Of a stretch of 64,000 bases of DNA, positions 44,783-56,584 are shown piece by piece (the stretch's first letter is position 1; every line of letters begins with the position of its first letter). The DNA is taken from contig JAPWFG010000015.1 of the NCBI GenBank assembly GCA_028015205.1, positions 2,356,001 to 2,420,000 of the forward strand, given 5' to 3'. The notes beneath the pieces were generated by a model. It was not told the DNA's origin. It did no database searches and was given only the letters and a program-made list of their open reading frames with translations. A program made the position numbers and the translations under genes. Origin of the DNA: Mytilisepta virgata. Its lineage: Eukaryota > Mollusca > Bivalvia > Mytilida > Mytilidae.

Positions 44783-44872
44783 AATTTCATCCACTTCCAG
44801 ACAACCAAGATCATACTTCCTTAAAGTCTGAAAGTTACGAAGCTAAAGATAAACTGACCTCATCTGGTAAAT
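44783..44872 (+). CDS. Stalk exon of the Ig-like membrane protein
   Basis: The acceptor TTTGTTGTAG precedes a 90-nt open exon in phase 1 ending at a perfect GTAAGT donor. A weaker donor six bases earlier would also keep phase. It encodes EFHPLPDNQDHTSLKSESYE and a following KDKLTSS, all polar, with no cysteine. This suits a flexible stalk between the Ig-like domain and the membrane exon at 49802. Which donor is used cannot be told from sequence. Confidence 0.5.
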
Positions 44873-44914
44873 GTAAGTTTAATATCTCTTTTTAATACAA
44901 TTAAATACACAAGA

Positions 44915-45495
44915 AAACTAAAGGTACAGAAAGGGCTCTCCATGACATAATAATCAATAAACGCCATCAAAACGACAAGACTTCAAACACAAATTAACAT
45001 ATACAAAGGTAAACATCGAGTGTCAAAGAGTCATGGGAGTCTGATTTGTAACAGACATTGAACAGTGGTAGCTATATATTGTAAAGTCTCCCCTTTTCTA
45101 TCCTGACCAAAGGTGTAAGAACATTATAACAAACAGTACAGTATAATTACCAGCAAGTTGAGCATTAGCTATAGACGGTATATAATATATATGGAAGGTT
45201 TCAAATGTGATAGTTTTAACTGCAAAGCTTCAAGTCACTGGAGGACAGAATAATTTTTAGGCAATTTGGGTGTAGTACTTTCGTTTTTCTGTGGGTTTTA
45301 GACCTTGCTATCTAAATAATGTACCGTACAAGAAATTTTGTCACTTCAAGCAAGCAATCACATTATAAGCTTGGCTTTTGTAGTGTGTTTTGGAACTTTG
45401 TAGACCCATAAAACTAGTTTAACCCGATAACTGTTCAGCGTCTGTGCCAAGTCATACTATCTTGATTTTTGTTTTGTTATTGTGCATGTTTTATT
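44915..45495. repeat. Dispersed repeat family B, inverted pair of partial copies
   Basis: A plus-oriented part (about 44915-45115, with CATTGAACAGTGGTAG) is followed by a minus-oriented part (about 45290-45495, with GTTCAGCGTCTGTGCCAAGT). It lies within an intron of the + strand gene. Non-coding. Confidence 0.5.
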
Positions 45496-45627
45496 CCCTT
45501 TTATGCTATTTTTGATATATAAAATTGAGATACTTCATTACTGGCCTATATTTATTGATGTGAAGGAAATGAATAATTACAACTGTGCATAACAGCAGAA
45601 TTAATCAAGATCTTGATACTCCATTAT

Positions 45628-45742
45628 CATCGCCGACGTTAAAGGCCACATTACAGCTAAGGATTTAAAAATATTTAAACTTCAAATAAATTAAATATTT
45701 TTAAATCCTTAGCTGTAATGTGGGTTTGAACGTCGGCGATGA
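45628..45742. repeat. Long near-perfect hairpin
   Basis: The left arm 45628-45677 and right arm 45693-45742 pair over about 50 bases, with only a few mismatches near CCTTTAAC/GTTTGAAC. The arms start TCATCGCCGACGTT and end AACGTCGGCGATGA, with about 15 bases of AT-rich loop. Probably a palindromic MITE; transcribed with the intron, it would form a long hairpin RNA. Confidence 0.8.
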
Positions 45743-46039
45743 AGCTTTACTGGTTATGTCGGCTCGTGCAAACATGCCTTTCAAGGTTTTTGGAACACCA
45801 TAACTGGTTGTTCTGAGAATAGACTGTTAGGGTCGTCATTTTCAGTTCTTCCTCGTGCTAATACAGTCATTGCAAAGGTATAAGTGATGAATTGTGATCA
45901 AATCTTCATTACAAGTCATTATGCACAATATATGCATATTTCGTCGATATAGTAGGAAAATCGAAATAAACTGATGAGCAATTCCAAAATGACCCAAAGG
46001 GTAAAGCTATAACCATCTACTAAAAACAAACAGGATGGT

Positions 46040-46245
46040 TAGTTTGTCTGTGCATTGTCCCTATAAGACGTTTATATTTTGAAGCAGTCTTGTTTGCGTT
46101 GATTTGTGTACATGTTTTTGTTTTTGTCTCGGATTTGCGATGTCTTTGAGTTTCTGTCTTGTGGATTGTTCCAGGTTTCTTGTCGTTTCTATTTTGTTTT
46201 GCCGATATGTAGTGGTTGAAATGAAGAATGAAAGTTTGGTTTTCA
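46040..46245 (-). repeat. Dispersed repeat family C copy, minus orientation
   Basis: Weakly matches the reverse complement of family C through the CAAAACAAAATAGAAACGAC and AAATCCGAGACAAAAACA segments. Degenerate, hence low confidence. Confidence 0.35.
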
Positions 46246-46960
46246 TCTCGTGCGTAAATTAATTGAATAGCAGACGTTGTTCAAAGAGCCGATAAAGTTG
46301 TCCATTTTTTCTTTAAAGCTATACAAAATAGTGGCTGCGTTTTTGATTATTCAAAAATACGTTGTTTTTTTTTTAATTCATCCATAAAGTTGTCAGCATA
46401 CACATATGCTATTTTCGTTCACATAAATGTATAATTCACTTTTCACCTGTATAACTAAAAAAAAGAGACTCGAATTTGTGTGTCGTTTTTTTTTTTTTTT
46501 CATGTAAAATTAAGTAATATGTTTTTATAACAAAAATGAACAAAGCACAGTTAAATTTGTCATCACCGATTTTGAAGGTCTGCTTTTGGCGTATGTTGGG
46601 AAGAAAAAAATATCCAGTTCAGATATACAGTTGAGTCTGACATTTTTTTTTCCGGTCTGCATTTCTGGCGCCGATAAGTGAACCACGCGCTGTCAGATCA
46701 TTTCTACACGCGCAGGTCAAAAACATAATTTGTGGTACAGTTTCTTTGCACTTCTAATTTGCATTTAGATAACCCATCATATGGTTTAAAGTTTTAAATT
46801 TGATATGTGATTTTTTCCGGACATGTCCTATATATGTAAAGTCAAGAAATACCAAAGGGATATTCGAAGGAGAGAAAATCGTTACAACTGACAAACTCCG
46901 GAAAACAACGAAGACAAGACCAAAACAATACATGCACTACAATTAAAAACTAAAAACGTA
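46246..46960. other. Stretch without recognisable genes
   Basis: AT-rich with long poly-T runs. No supported exon. Confidence 0.4.
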
Positions 46961-46964
46961 TGAA

Positions 46965-47815
46965 CAACATGGACCCCACCAAAAAATCGGGGGTAGGCTC
47001 AGGTGCTTCGGAAGAGTAAGCGGTCTCTGCTTCCTGCAGGACACCCGCCATGCTGCTTATGTCAAATCCGGTATGCGGAAGGCATAATATCAATGCAACA
47101 GGTCCATTTTCATTTGGGAAACGGTTTTTTCATACCTGTCAACCAAGTCATGATGACGCCCATAAAACTTTAATAAGGATGACTTCAGCTTAGGAGTAAC
47201 GTACCCCTGTCTGAGCAACTTTTCTGTTAGGAGCCGGGCTCTGTCCAGGAAGTCAATGTATAAGTCACAAGCTCTGGAATAACGTATGAGTTGTGAAATA
47301 TATGCTCCATACGCCGGCGCTTCTTGAATATTGCCGCTCAAAAATGGAAAGTTGACGATTGGAAAGTCAAAGTCATCCCGTTTGTCGTAAAGTTTTGTAT
47401 TCAACCTTCCTCTGGTGTCAATTTCGAGGTGAAGGTCAAGATAAGATGCAGACTTGGCAGTGTCTGTGGTATCTTTAATTTCGAGCTCATTGGGATAGAT
47501 GAGATGTAAAAAATTCCCAAAACGTGAATTGTTGAGTGATAAAACATCATCTATGTAGCGGAAGCTGAAATTAAAGGTACGGGCTAACTTCTTTTGTTTT
47601 TCCTTAAGAAGCCCGTCAAGGAAGTCTGCCTCATATGAGTAAAGGAACAAGTCGGACAGGAGTGGCGCACAATTAGTACCCATAGGAATGCCAATTGTCT
47701 GTTGGAAAACACGTCCACCAAATTGAACAAATATGTTGTCGATCAAAAATATATGACTTCTCAAAAACCAATATTCTCTTTCGTTAATGGTCGTACTGAT
47801 CAACAATTGTAACAC
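46965..47815 (-). mobile_element. Divergent reverse-transcriptase retroelement copy, 5'-truncated
   Basis: It carries the intact RT frame described separately and a diverged 3' tail (ACCCCACCAAAAAATCGGGG, AGGTGCTTCGGAAGAGTAAG) homologous to the other copies. It represents a second subfamily. Confidence 0.8.
47090..47815 (-). CDS. Reverse transcriptase C-terminal half, intact frame
   Basis: A 241-codon frame without interruption. It carries FLIDNIFVQFGGRVFQQT, GIPMGTNCAPLL (42-53), FRYIDDVLSLNN with the catalytic YIDD at 87-90, the palm/thumb segment NELEIKDTTDTAKSASYLDL, YDKRDDFDFPIVNFPFL and KFYGRHHDLVDRY. Upstream fingers and first palm motifs are absent because the copy is truncated near 47815. 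The enzyme would copy element RNA to DNA. Both catalytic boxes are canonical here, in contrast to the copy at 32602-33560. The element class is probably Penelope-like; a tree of RTs is needed to confirm this. No endonuclease domain is seen. Confidence 0.8.
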   Translation of the reverse strand: MLQLLISTTINEREYWFLRSHIFLIDNIFVQFGGRVFQQTIGIPMGTNCAPLLSDLFLYSYEADFLDGLLKEKQKKLARTFNFSFRYIDDVLSLNNSRFGNFLHLIYPNELEIKDTTDTAKSASYLDLHLEIDTRGRLNTKLYDKRDDFDFPIVNFPFLSGNIQEAPAYGAYISQLIRYSRACDLYIDFLDRARLLTEKLLRQGYVTPKLKSSLLKFYGRHHDLVDRYEKTVSQMKMDLLH

Positions 47816-49801
47816 TCAGAAGGAACGAATTTTTATATGTCATTTATTAGGATTACTTGAGAAACTAAAAACGAGCGTCGCGATGCAAAGTGATCTCCAC
47901 TGTGAGACAATTATATGTTCTTAACTATGTAATAATGACTTGATTTCGTTTTATCTTGAAGTGCACCAACTGCATGTACCTTATCGCATCATTCGGTAGA
48001 ATAGACTTCATGGAAAAGACACTTTAAAATATAAAACAAAATATGCAAATTACTTGTGTTTATTTATTATTTGTTGTAAATGGTGTGTTATTAAACCGTC
48101 GAACTGCACACAATCGAACTGCACACAATCGAACTGTGAATGGAACTAAAACAATTGAAACAAGCGTTTGGGGAAATAAGCTTAAAGCAATATTTGCGAA
48201 GCGAAGTGACCTCTAGAGTAACTAAAGTTCCTAGCTGTAAAATGATGGGGATATGAAAGTGCACAAAATGTATTTACCCTATCCCAGTGAATAAAAATAA
48301 AAACAACTGAAACTAGTGCTTGGGAGAATGAACCTCATAAACCGTCTTACTGCAATCCATCTAACTGCGAATGAAAAAAAAACCAATAAAATGTTAAAAT
48401 ATAAATGGCATATATACAAATCTACATGTATATGCTGTGAGACGATTAAATGTATAAAAATGTGTACTAACTAAGAAATAAAATGAATCATATGGCATAA
48501 TAATTTCTCATTTCTTCAAACAAATGGAGTTATTCTTTTCCTTCCCTTTCTGTCATTAGAAAATATAAAATAAAGCTTTCAGACGATCGCTACCTTTTAT
48601 ATGTTTGGATAAAAATGTAGTTAAGTGTATTTTTAATTATTAAGTATTATTTTTTTTCTAAGAATTCCATAATAAAAAGAATAAGTTACATTACATGGTA
48701 TAGTATGAATTAAAATTAAAGTTTGAGTACCACAGTAAACATCCCAATTGCAACTAGCTTAGGTCCAGTTTTTCCACGGTGTTTTATAATATAACAATTT
48801 TGCATCCATGGTAACCCAGAGAATATTGTCAGGGAGAGGTTTCAAGTTTTTTCATGTTTTAGAGGTAGTTGGTGTTTTGTACAAACATAAAAAAATAAAT
48901 CCTCATCGTGTAGCGATATTGATGATAATAGTAGTGTTTTGTGTACTACAACAAATTCTCTTTTACGTATCTCTCTCAAAAAAGTATCTTATGTGAAATC
49001 GATGCAACTCATATGTTTTAAACATTGTGTATGAATTGTAGCTTTGTTGCTATAATCACGAGTGTATGTTTCCATAGAAGCAACACATGCTTTTTTAATT
49101 GAATGGAAATTATGTTTGTTAAAAAAAAGAAAAATGATAATACAAGATACTAAAAACTTAGATAATTTTATTAGTTAAATTTGATATTATTTAATATCTT
49201 GACAAATTATACTCATTCTAAGTGTTGTGAGGACAATAGATGAGGCCAATAGCCAATGCATTTAAATATGTACTGACAATCCAATTTCTTACAGCTGGTC
49301 GTTTTGCTTGTGACATACTCATTCTCTATTATGGACTTGTTTAAAAGAATAAATTACCTTAATATCAAAATTTATATATTTTAGAGTTTTCCCCAGAAAT
49401 ATGCGAAGGCATGGTATCTTTTCCCTAGTGGGGGCAATTTAGCGTGTCAATGTTAAATATGAAGGCATTCCTATTTCACAGCACAGGGAAAATTTCTTAA
49501 TTGATTAAACAATAAATCACTGTGTTAGCCCTGCAATCAAACACTTAATAATAATTAACACCTTTTATTCCTAAATTAGGTTAAAAAAAACTGCTATAAA
49601 TCTCTTTAAAGACAATAAAACAGCTTAATTTGATATATATGGGGTCCCTGAAAGGGTCCTCTGAATGGTATTTTAGAGGGCAATTAAAGTATTCTCAAGG
49701 CACTTTCTAAAAAGGCTTCAGAGGGCAGCATGGTGCTCAAAGATGGAGGCATGGTGCAGCGCCATGCTAAAATGACCTAGGGAAACCTCTATATTTTGTA
49801 G
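47816..49801. other. AT-rich intron-like stretch
   Basis: It lies between the RT copy and the transmembrane exon. A small frame at 48808-48996 (+) has a hydrophobic segment (RVAILMIIVVFCVLQQILFY), but no splice or family support. A short doublet ATCGAACTGCACACA occurs near 48100-48130. Confidence 0.4.
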
Positions 49802-49923
49802 GTGGTAATTGGTGGACGTGGTATTGGTTGTATGTAGCATTTGTGGGCTTATGCATTGTTATTTCTAGTGGTATCTTAATAATGAAAATTAAACAATCCA
49901 GTAAAACAAAGGTGATTGTATAG
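49802..49923 (+). CDS. Last coding exon: transmembrane segment and stop
   Basis: The acceptor ATTTTGTAG is followed by an exon entering in phase 1: GNWWTWYWLYVAFVGLCIVI, then SSGILIMKIKQSSKTKV, stop at 49921-49923. The hydrophobic helix is followed by a short lysine-rich cytosolic tail of about 14 residues without signalling motifs. An AATAAA at 49945-49950 lies close behind. With exons at 40810, 43320 and 44783 it would give a small type I membrane protein of roughly 195 residues; further exons could lie in the 4.9-kb gap before it. Confidence 0.6.
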
Positions 49924-49944
49924 GAGGTTTAGTTAGCAACACCG

Positions 49945-49950
49945 AATAAA
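49945..49950 (+). terminator. Polyadenylation signal AATAAA
   Basis: AATAAA lies 21 bases after the stop codon of the transmembrane exon. Placement supports an end of transcript here, though this hexamer is common in AT-rich DNA. Confidence 0.35.
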
Positions 49951-52900
49951 TATTCTATTTCACCAGGATATGCACATTTCGTTAAATATGAACTCATCAG
50001 TTGTGCTCAAGGCCATTATGTTAAAATAAAAATAATGATACTAAAATAACTTTTTTAAATCATCCTGAGAAAACCATATATCTGAAGGAAAATGTGTATC
50101 AGTTAATGCAGTACTTGTCTCGTCAAAATGCGTAGACATATGGTCACTTATTCCTGTGTTTGCTTTACTCACAGTTGTTAATTAATTATTTTTTTATGTT
50201 TTACTTATTAAGCTGGTAACTTCTGATCTTAAATAATCATTTCTGCCTAGGTTAATTTTGATTTTTACAAATTTCCAAAATTTCAAACAAAGGCGAGATA
50301 ACAAGACCAAAACAAGATATATTGTCTAAAGTTTGTAGTAAATCAGGTCTGTTTTAAGAAAACATATATTGAAAGAGCAAAAAAAAAACCAAAGTTACAG
50401 AAAACAAAGACTACAATGGCCGTTTTAAGATAGAAACTACTAGTTAAAAAGTGCTAGTGCCGGTTTCGACCATTAGCGAGGGTACACGTATTTAAATATT
50501 GATTAATTCGTTCCAGTGTTTGAATGATGAAATTTTAAACATATATTAATTGTGCATTTTAAGAACAAAGGAAGAGATCTTTTTGACAAAGTATTTCTTT
50601 TGTAGACGCTATTATGCCTTGCTTCTTACAGGAAATGGTCAACGTCAAAGATAGCTGATTATTAATCAATTTTAATTTCAGAAAGCACAAGACGTACCGT
50701 GAACTAATAAGTTTAAACTAAACTAGTATCTAGATCAAGTTCAAATTCGAGTGCAGTAACAAAGTAATAAGCAAATATTGTGTTGGATCTATTTAACTTA
50801 CATCGTGGCGCAATGTATATACAGCTATAAAACATGCATAATTTTCGAGCAAAAGTTTGAGAAAAAAAAATGGATTGAAATGAACAATAATAACTATATA
50901 ATTAATATGACACAAAAACTTACAATTCTTACATTTGTTTGTCGGTTAACGTTTCACATTATGCAAAATTTTTACTCGTTGGATTTTGAACAATTATAGA
51001 TTCATGTTTTCATATAATTTTATGCAATATTTTATCAGATCATTTGTGTAATTTCAATTTTCAAGTTGTTTTTTTTCTGTCTTCCTGCTAGTTTTCCCAT
51101 AACATTAATGATTTTGGTTTGAACAACAGGCTTTATGCTTGACATTTGAAGCTGTGAGTCTTTGTTAATACAGGTTGTCAGTCGATGATACATGTACATT
51201 TAAGAGATCACGCGAAATAAAACTTTACAATTTTTACTCAAAAGTAGTTTTAAAATTTTATTAATTTCAAACTTTTTAAAAAATATATATATAAATGATG
51301 GCAATATTGATAAATCAAAGGTTATACATTTTAAAAATCATTCTGTACCTAGAGCAGATCTAAATGTTGCCTTGAATGGTGGTAGAATAGAATATATATG
51401 TAGCTTTATTATAAATTTTTATTAGTTTTTAGACTACCATCGAATGGAAAAAATGTATGAAAGTTTGTAAATAGAGCATTATGTATTTAAATTGCTTAAG
51501 TGGCTTCCAATACAATATTTTCACTAAACTGTTTTCCTGCATCACTACAGTACATAACATATTCTTTTTGGGGGTTAATAAATAAACTCTTAATGACGCT
51601 GTAACAGATATGGGTTTGAAACCTCCATGTTTACGACAGTTGTCAAGTATTTATAGCACAATGGGCCAAATGTACAAAAATCGAAAATGGAAGAATAATT
51701 TATAATTTTTTTAAATTGTCGGTAAGAAGAAGTAATAAAAAAAATAACGAATTGAGTTATTTAAGGAATTTTTCCAAATTTTAAACAGGTTATACGACAT
51801 AACCTGGTTTGGGTCAGTTTACGCAGAATAAACATGTTCAAAAATTGGATAAATTCCTAATAATTTAATTTGCAAAGAGAAGTACGTACAATGATTCCTC
51901 GATTCAAGCATCAATTATGACATGGGGCTATTTGAATCTACGAGATGCGGATAAATCCGTTGGTGATGTTATACGACCAAACCATGTTATACAGTATAAC
52001 CAATGTTATGCTGTTCAGCCAATCAAAATTCACTATTCAAATCAAATTAAATTATCGCGTAATAAGTATGTTGAAATACATATATATACGGTAATATTAA
52101 TGATAATGTACTTGGTGAAAATACAATTAAGGATACTCGGTGAACCCCCACTTTTTCTTTTACAATTCAATCATATATACCTTAATATGGTATTTGACAA
52201 AATTTTATGAAATCCTTTTTATTTTTTCATACATCTTTGAGAGACTGAAGTTGTCAATACAAAAACAATGACAAATCCAGAGAAAACCCATTTCCTACAA
52301 ATTTTCAAGGCCTTATAGCTCTAAAATGAGCACATGAACCTTTATTTTTTTCTTGTTTATTTGTTTACTATTCATATGTTCTCTCAAACTAAAACACCTA
52401 TTTCAAATCCTATTTATTTCCTATTAGACCAGTGATCATCCTTAATGAAATACTGATAATTGGAAAAAAGATTGATGTATAATAATTACGTCATATGGTC
52501 GAGGTTTTTTGTATTGAACCTTTTATAGAACAAAATTTACCAATGGGTTTTCGCATTCAGTGAATTTTCAAAATTTAGCTGTGGTGTAGCACAATAAAGA
52601 CTAGAGACAGGTCGTTATGAGAGTAAAGAATTACATGAGAGAATATATTTTAACATTTCCTGTAGCAATTCCATAAAAGACCTAAAAGATGCTATGTTAA
52701 AATGTACATTGTATGTAGGTTTAAGTAAAATTATGTTTAGTAATGCATCATATTTTGATAATAACTTTTTAAGAATGATGGAGTTTTAAGGGGATACGAT
52801 ACAATAAGTTCCTCAACTGATTTTTTGCTGACAATTTACCAAATGATAAATTTTTATGTATAATATTCCAATACGGAAAGAAAAACATACCTTCATGACT

Positions 52901-53475
52901 TAGTTTTTAAGATATTTGACGCTGATTTTGGTATATCTGAGCCAAAATCCCTAAATATTCATTTTTTAAGACAGTCACAAAACACTGTGAAAACAGATAA
53001 CTTCGACGGGTCTTTTGTAATATATTCCCAACTACAAGACATTAAATTATGAAAATTTAAGACAAATAAGGAATATTGATAATAATTTGTTAACTTTAGA
53101 TTCATGTAGAAAAATACTCTTCTACTGATTTTTTCTTTAAATTCTAGAATAATTATCTTGAAGTAATTAACTTCGGTTTGCAAACGAAGGTTCGAAGTTA
53201 TTTGAGAAACAACCCAAATTTTAGGATCGTATAGGGTTTTTTCTTGAAGAAATACTATAACGTCACAATGTGTATCTCTTGGCGACGTCATTATCTTCCC
53301 CTGCTACTGTCTTGCATTCCCTCAACATTGTCTAAACCAGCAATAACATTCTACATAGAATAAGTAGTATTTTATATCGATAAATATATAGATATGTTGT
53401 ATTATCATATACTTACTACAGGTATGGGTCATTTTGCATATGCAATATAACTGGAAGTTCATAATCAATATCAGT
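49951..53475. other. Long AT-rich stretch without recognisable genes
   Basis: No splice-bounded exon with a known domain, RNA gene or strong repeat was found. Minus-strand frame 52959-53291 and plus-strand frame 51917-52210 look like chance open frames. Confidence 0.45.
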
Positions 53476-53478
53476 CCT

Positions 53479-53509
53479 GGGTGTGATAATAGTATCCATT
53501 ATCACACCC
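53479..53509. repeat. Perfect short hairpin
   Basis: GGGTGTGATAAT (53479-53490) and ATTATCACACCC (53498-53509) are exact reverse complements with a 7-base loop, immediately before the LINE remnant. Confidence 0.7.
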
Positions 53510-53609
53510 CATGTAATACCTGAATCCATATCAGATACCGGCAAAAAGAAGACTCCGATATCAGCTCAAGAGCCCAATATGTCCTTGAAAGTATATGATA
53601 AATAGGTTT

Positions 53610-54330
53610 TGACAAACCAGCTGCTACACTATGGAATAGTCTACATGGTAACTTGAGGAATGAACAATCGCTTTCTTGTTTATGTTTGTTTTGCTTTAGC
53701 TGGGGCTTTACGCACATTTGGCTATTTCTAGGCGAACAGTTTTTATTGGTGGAGGAAGCCGGAGTACCCGGAGAGAACAACCGACCTTCGGTAGGAAAAT
53801 TGGCAATCCTTGTCAATTTAGGTCGGAGTCGAACACACCCCGCCACAGGTGAGATTCGAATTCACAACCTCAGTGTTGACAGGGTAGTGATCATTAGTAG
53901 TCATGCCGAACTATCTAGACCACTGGGCCACCGAGGCCCCACTTTCTTGTTTAAAAAGAATGTCAAAACTCATCCTTTTTAGTCTTGCATACCCAGATTC
54001 TTAACTGGTTTAACCGTATCTACTTATTTTACTGATTATTGTACATTTTTTTGTATTTTTGTTTCTAATTTTGTCTAGAGCTGAATTTTTATCCTTATTA
54101 GTTAATGCTAAATTACTCTTTCGGTTGATAAAAACTTTATGTGTGTTTCATTTTCCGTTTTATCTCCTAGTATTTTTAATATTTTTTTTATCGTTTTAAT
54201 TCATTTCTCCTGCTTAAAGATATACATGTATGTATTTTAAATTGTGTAAATGTTAAATTTGTATGACTGAGTTCAGTCCCACTTTTATTAGACAAAATTT
54301 TTACTTTTAATAATAATTTTTATCTTTTTG
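53610..54330 (+). mobile_element. LINE (non-LTR retrotransposon) 3' end, split by a SINE
   Basis: The frame reads FDKPAATLWNSLHGNLRNEQ then SLSCL up to the SINE; after the SINE it resumes KKNVKTHPF and a stop near 53982. LWNSL..NLR...SL..FK..LKTH-type ends are typical of LINE ORF2 C-termini. An AT-rich 3' UTR follows. The upstream part is out of frame or missing. Confidence 0.7.
53683..53941 (-). mobile_element. tRNA-derived SINE with exact 12-bp target duplication
   Basis: Flanked by CTTTCTTGTTTA at 53671-53682 and 53942-53953. On the minus strand the head is GGGGCCTCGGTGGCCCAGTG, with an A-box-like TGGCCCAGTGG and a B-box-like GAATTCGAATCTC, as in a tRNA gene. The body includes the reverse complement of GGAGGAAGCCGGAGTACCCG, a segment I associate with widespread molluscan SINEs. 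Transcribed by RNA polymerase III and mobilised by LINE enzymes. Confidence 0.85.
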
Positions 54331-54884
54331 CCAAATTCATATGGCCCAAGACCTGCAATGAACTTTGAACTGATACAAAAAAAAGTCCATAAAAATATTA
54401 TTGCACTATGATATATGGACCTACTGTAACGAAGCCAACCATGATAACTGAATAACTAGTGTTGTTTTAAAACTGTATTTACCTGATGCATTTGTCATAG
54501 AAAGTTTAAAAGGATTAAATAAATAAAACCAAGAACATTTCTATTCTACATAGAGAACATGAAAGATGTACATTTTGCTTTGCGGAAGGAGAAGTTTTTA
54601 CCATGGCTCCTGATTTGTCAAATTGCAGAAAAAGTTATCTGATATCAAACCCCCGAAATTTTAACTGGATATGTGTCAGTGTATGGCGATCGTTTTGAGC
54701 CATCTCCCATGTTTCAACGAAACTTACAGGCTTAATGGCAGCCTATTATTTCAAGACTTCTGTAACAGGAAAACAATTGCGCTTCTTGTCCCATATGTAG
54801 TGTTTTTTCATATTTATATGCGAAAATGTATTATTTTGTCTATTGATTTTTGTAATGTGATGTTATTGTTTATTTATTTAAATG

Positions 54885-54962
54885 TAAAGCGCTTAGAGTA
54901 ATTTTAATGTTAGATACTGCGCTATATAAAAACAATGTAATAATAATAATTATTATTATTAT
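54885..54962 (+). mobile_element. LINE-like 3' terminal tail
   Basis: The sequence AAAGCGCTTAGAGTAATTTT then TACTGCGCTATATAAAAACA and a (TAA)n run is a common 3' end of invertebrate LINEs and the SINEs they mobilise. The body upstream was not recognised. Confidence 0.5.
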
Positions 54963-54968
54963 GATATA

Positions 54969-55090
54969 GCAATATCCATATCATACCCCATACATTCTAT
55001 CTGCCCTTCACCAATATCAGCCCAGGACCATAGGCCCTTTGGCTTTATATCGGAGTTTCGGGCTGATATGGGGTATGATATGGATATTGC
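54969..55090. repeat. Inverted repeat with perfect 22-bp arms
   Basis: GCAATATCCATATCATACCC.. at 54969-54990 pairs exactly with ..GGGTATGATATGGATATTGC at 55069-55090. A second inner pair (ATATCAGCCC with GGGCTGATAT) extends the stem. MITE-like. Confidence 0.75.
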
Positions 55091-56095
55091 CATATAATAA
55101 CCTATAAATGTGTATATGTACTTTTTATGTTGAAATATTTTAATATTCATATCAATAGTCTCTCATATTTTTTAAGACTGGTTTTCCAGTGCTGTTATAT
55201 ATATATTTGTAAACTTTTGCGATGAAACTTTAATAAACTATTGAATCCGAATCCATAATTTTTCCCAAGAGATGGATTTGTCGCCGTTACATTATCGACC
55301 ACTGCTCCAAGCTTTATATATATATATATACGTCCATGTGATGAGTAAATTATCTATGTGAACGTGTGAATTTAAATTAATATTTAAATTAATATTGATT
55401 TGGAACAAAAAATCAAATAATTCTCAAAATGAAATCTTTTTATGAAACTTAATTTCGGCTCGACCTGTCATATGTTACAGAAACCGGTCAAATATTTCAC
55501 TTTTTAGGGACTTATTATTTTTTATCGGGAAGGGGGCTCTAGTCATTCTGAAAAGGAGGTATTCAAAATTTTGTGACCCCCCTTCAAAATCTCCCAAAGT
55601 TTTTGACCCCCCTCCCCCCTTGACTGTCAAAAGTAAAATTTGCTCCTAATCAGATTATGCGTGATTATATTCTATTATACATTATTATCATGCTTCATGC
55701 TTCGACGAAAATAAAGCATGACAAACTCACCATACTGTGGCAAGTATCTTTCTTCAAATAATAATAAACATCAGTTGTTTGATCTCTCATAAATAGGTTT
55801 TTAATACCACAAATCACAACCATGGAAAATAGTTTGATCCCCTTCTGATTTGATATTAAGATAAAAAATGTGTTCCTCTCCTCAATCATATTAATAAACA
55901 AATTGGTCCCCCTTCCCAAATTTAAAAAAAAATATTTCATCCCTCCCAACATTTTGACCAGCCCCTTGATTTCGTTATTAATTTAAATTTTTACAAAAAA
56001 GCTGAAAACAAATAGATGAGTAATACATGGCATATAATTGTTTAAAACATTCATTGATACATGAATTGGGTTATATAATTTGCTATGGAATCTTT

Positions 56096-56290
56096 AAAAT
56101 AACAATCCAGAGATACTATAATTAGATATAGTAAATTTATATTATGCTGTATACGACGCATTTCAAGGAGTTACCTCTCATCAGCAGCATTAAAACCGAA
56201 ACATTTGGAAGACCAAAAACCAAACTTATATTAAAGAAGAAGTACTCAACCAAAAATACCGAAATAGGAAGCCAAATTTCAGCTAAGACA
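56096..56290. repeat. Dispersed repeat family D, copy 1
   Basis: Nearly identical over ~190 bases to 59228-59405: TTTCAAGGAGTTACCTCTCA, TCAGCAGCATTAAAACCGAA, ACATTTGGAAGACCAAAAAC, GAAGTACTCAACCAAAAATA. On the minus strand both keep a reading VEYF.F.ISLVFGLPNVSV then MLLMRGNSLK, which may be a coding relic. Confidence 0.7.
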
Positions 56291-56584
56291 TCTACCATGT
56301 GCAATACAAGGAATGAACCCTTAGTATTTCTATTATTTTTGAATTTTGCTAAATACTGGTAATTTCTGTAACAAATCAATGAATAACCATGTCAGACAAG
56401 TCTGACGACTGGGTTGCGAATACCCTCGGGAACCTAGGGTCCACCAGCACCCTATAGATTTATTTATAAATACAGTGTAAATGTAGAATAAATACCTGTA
56501 ACATATTAAAAAATCTTTCACAAGAGGGGAAAATACGGAAAGATTTACATGAAAACTAATTAATTTAACTTTCATATGTAATTA

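Noticed and set aside
48808..48996. Small transmembrane protein gene
   Set aside because: One hydrophobic stretch in AT-rich DNA is expected by chance. No splice sites, promoter or relatives were seen.
52959..53291. 110-codon minus-strand ORF
   Set aside because: Low-complexity AT-rich coding with no domain, and no start or splice support.
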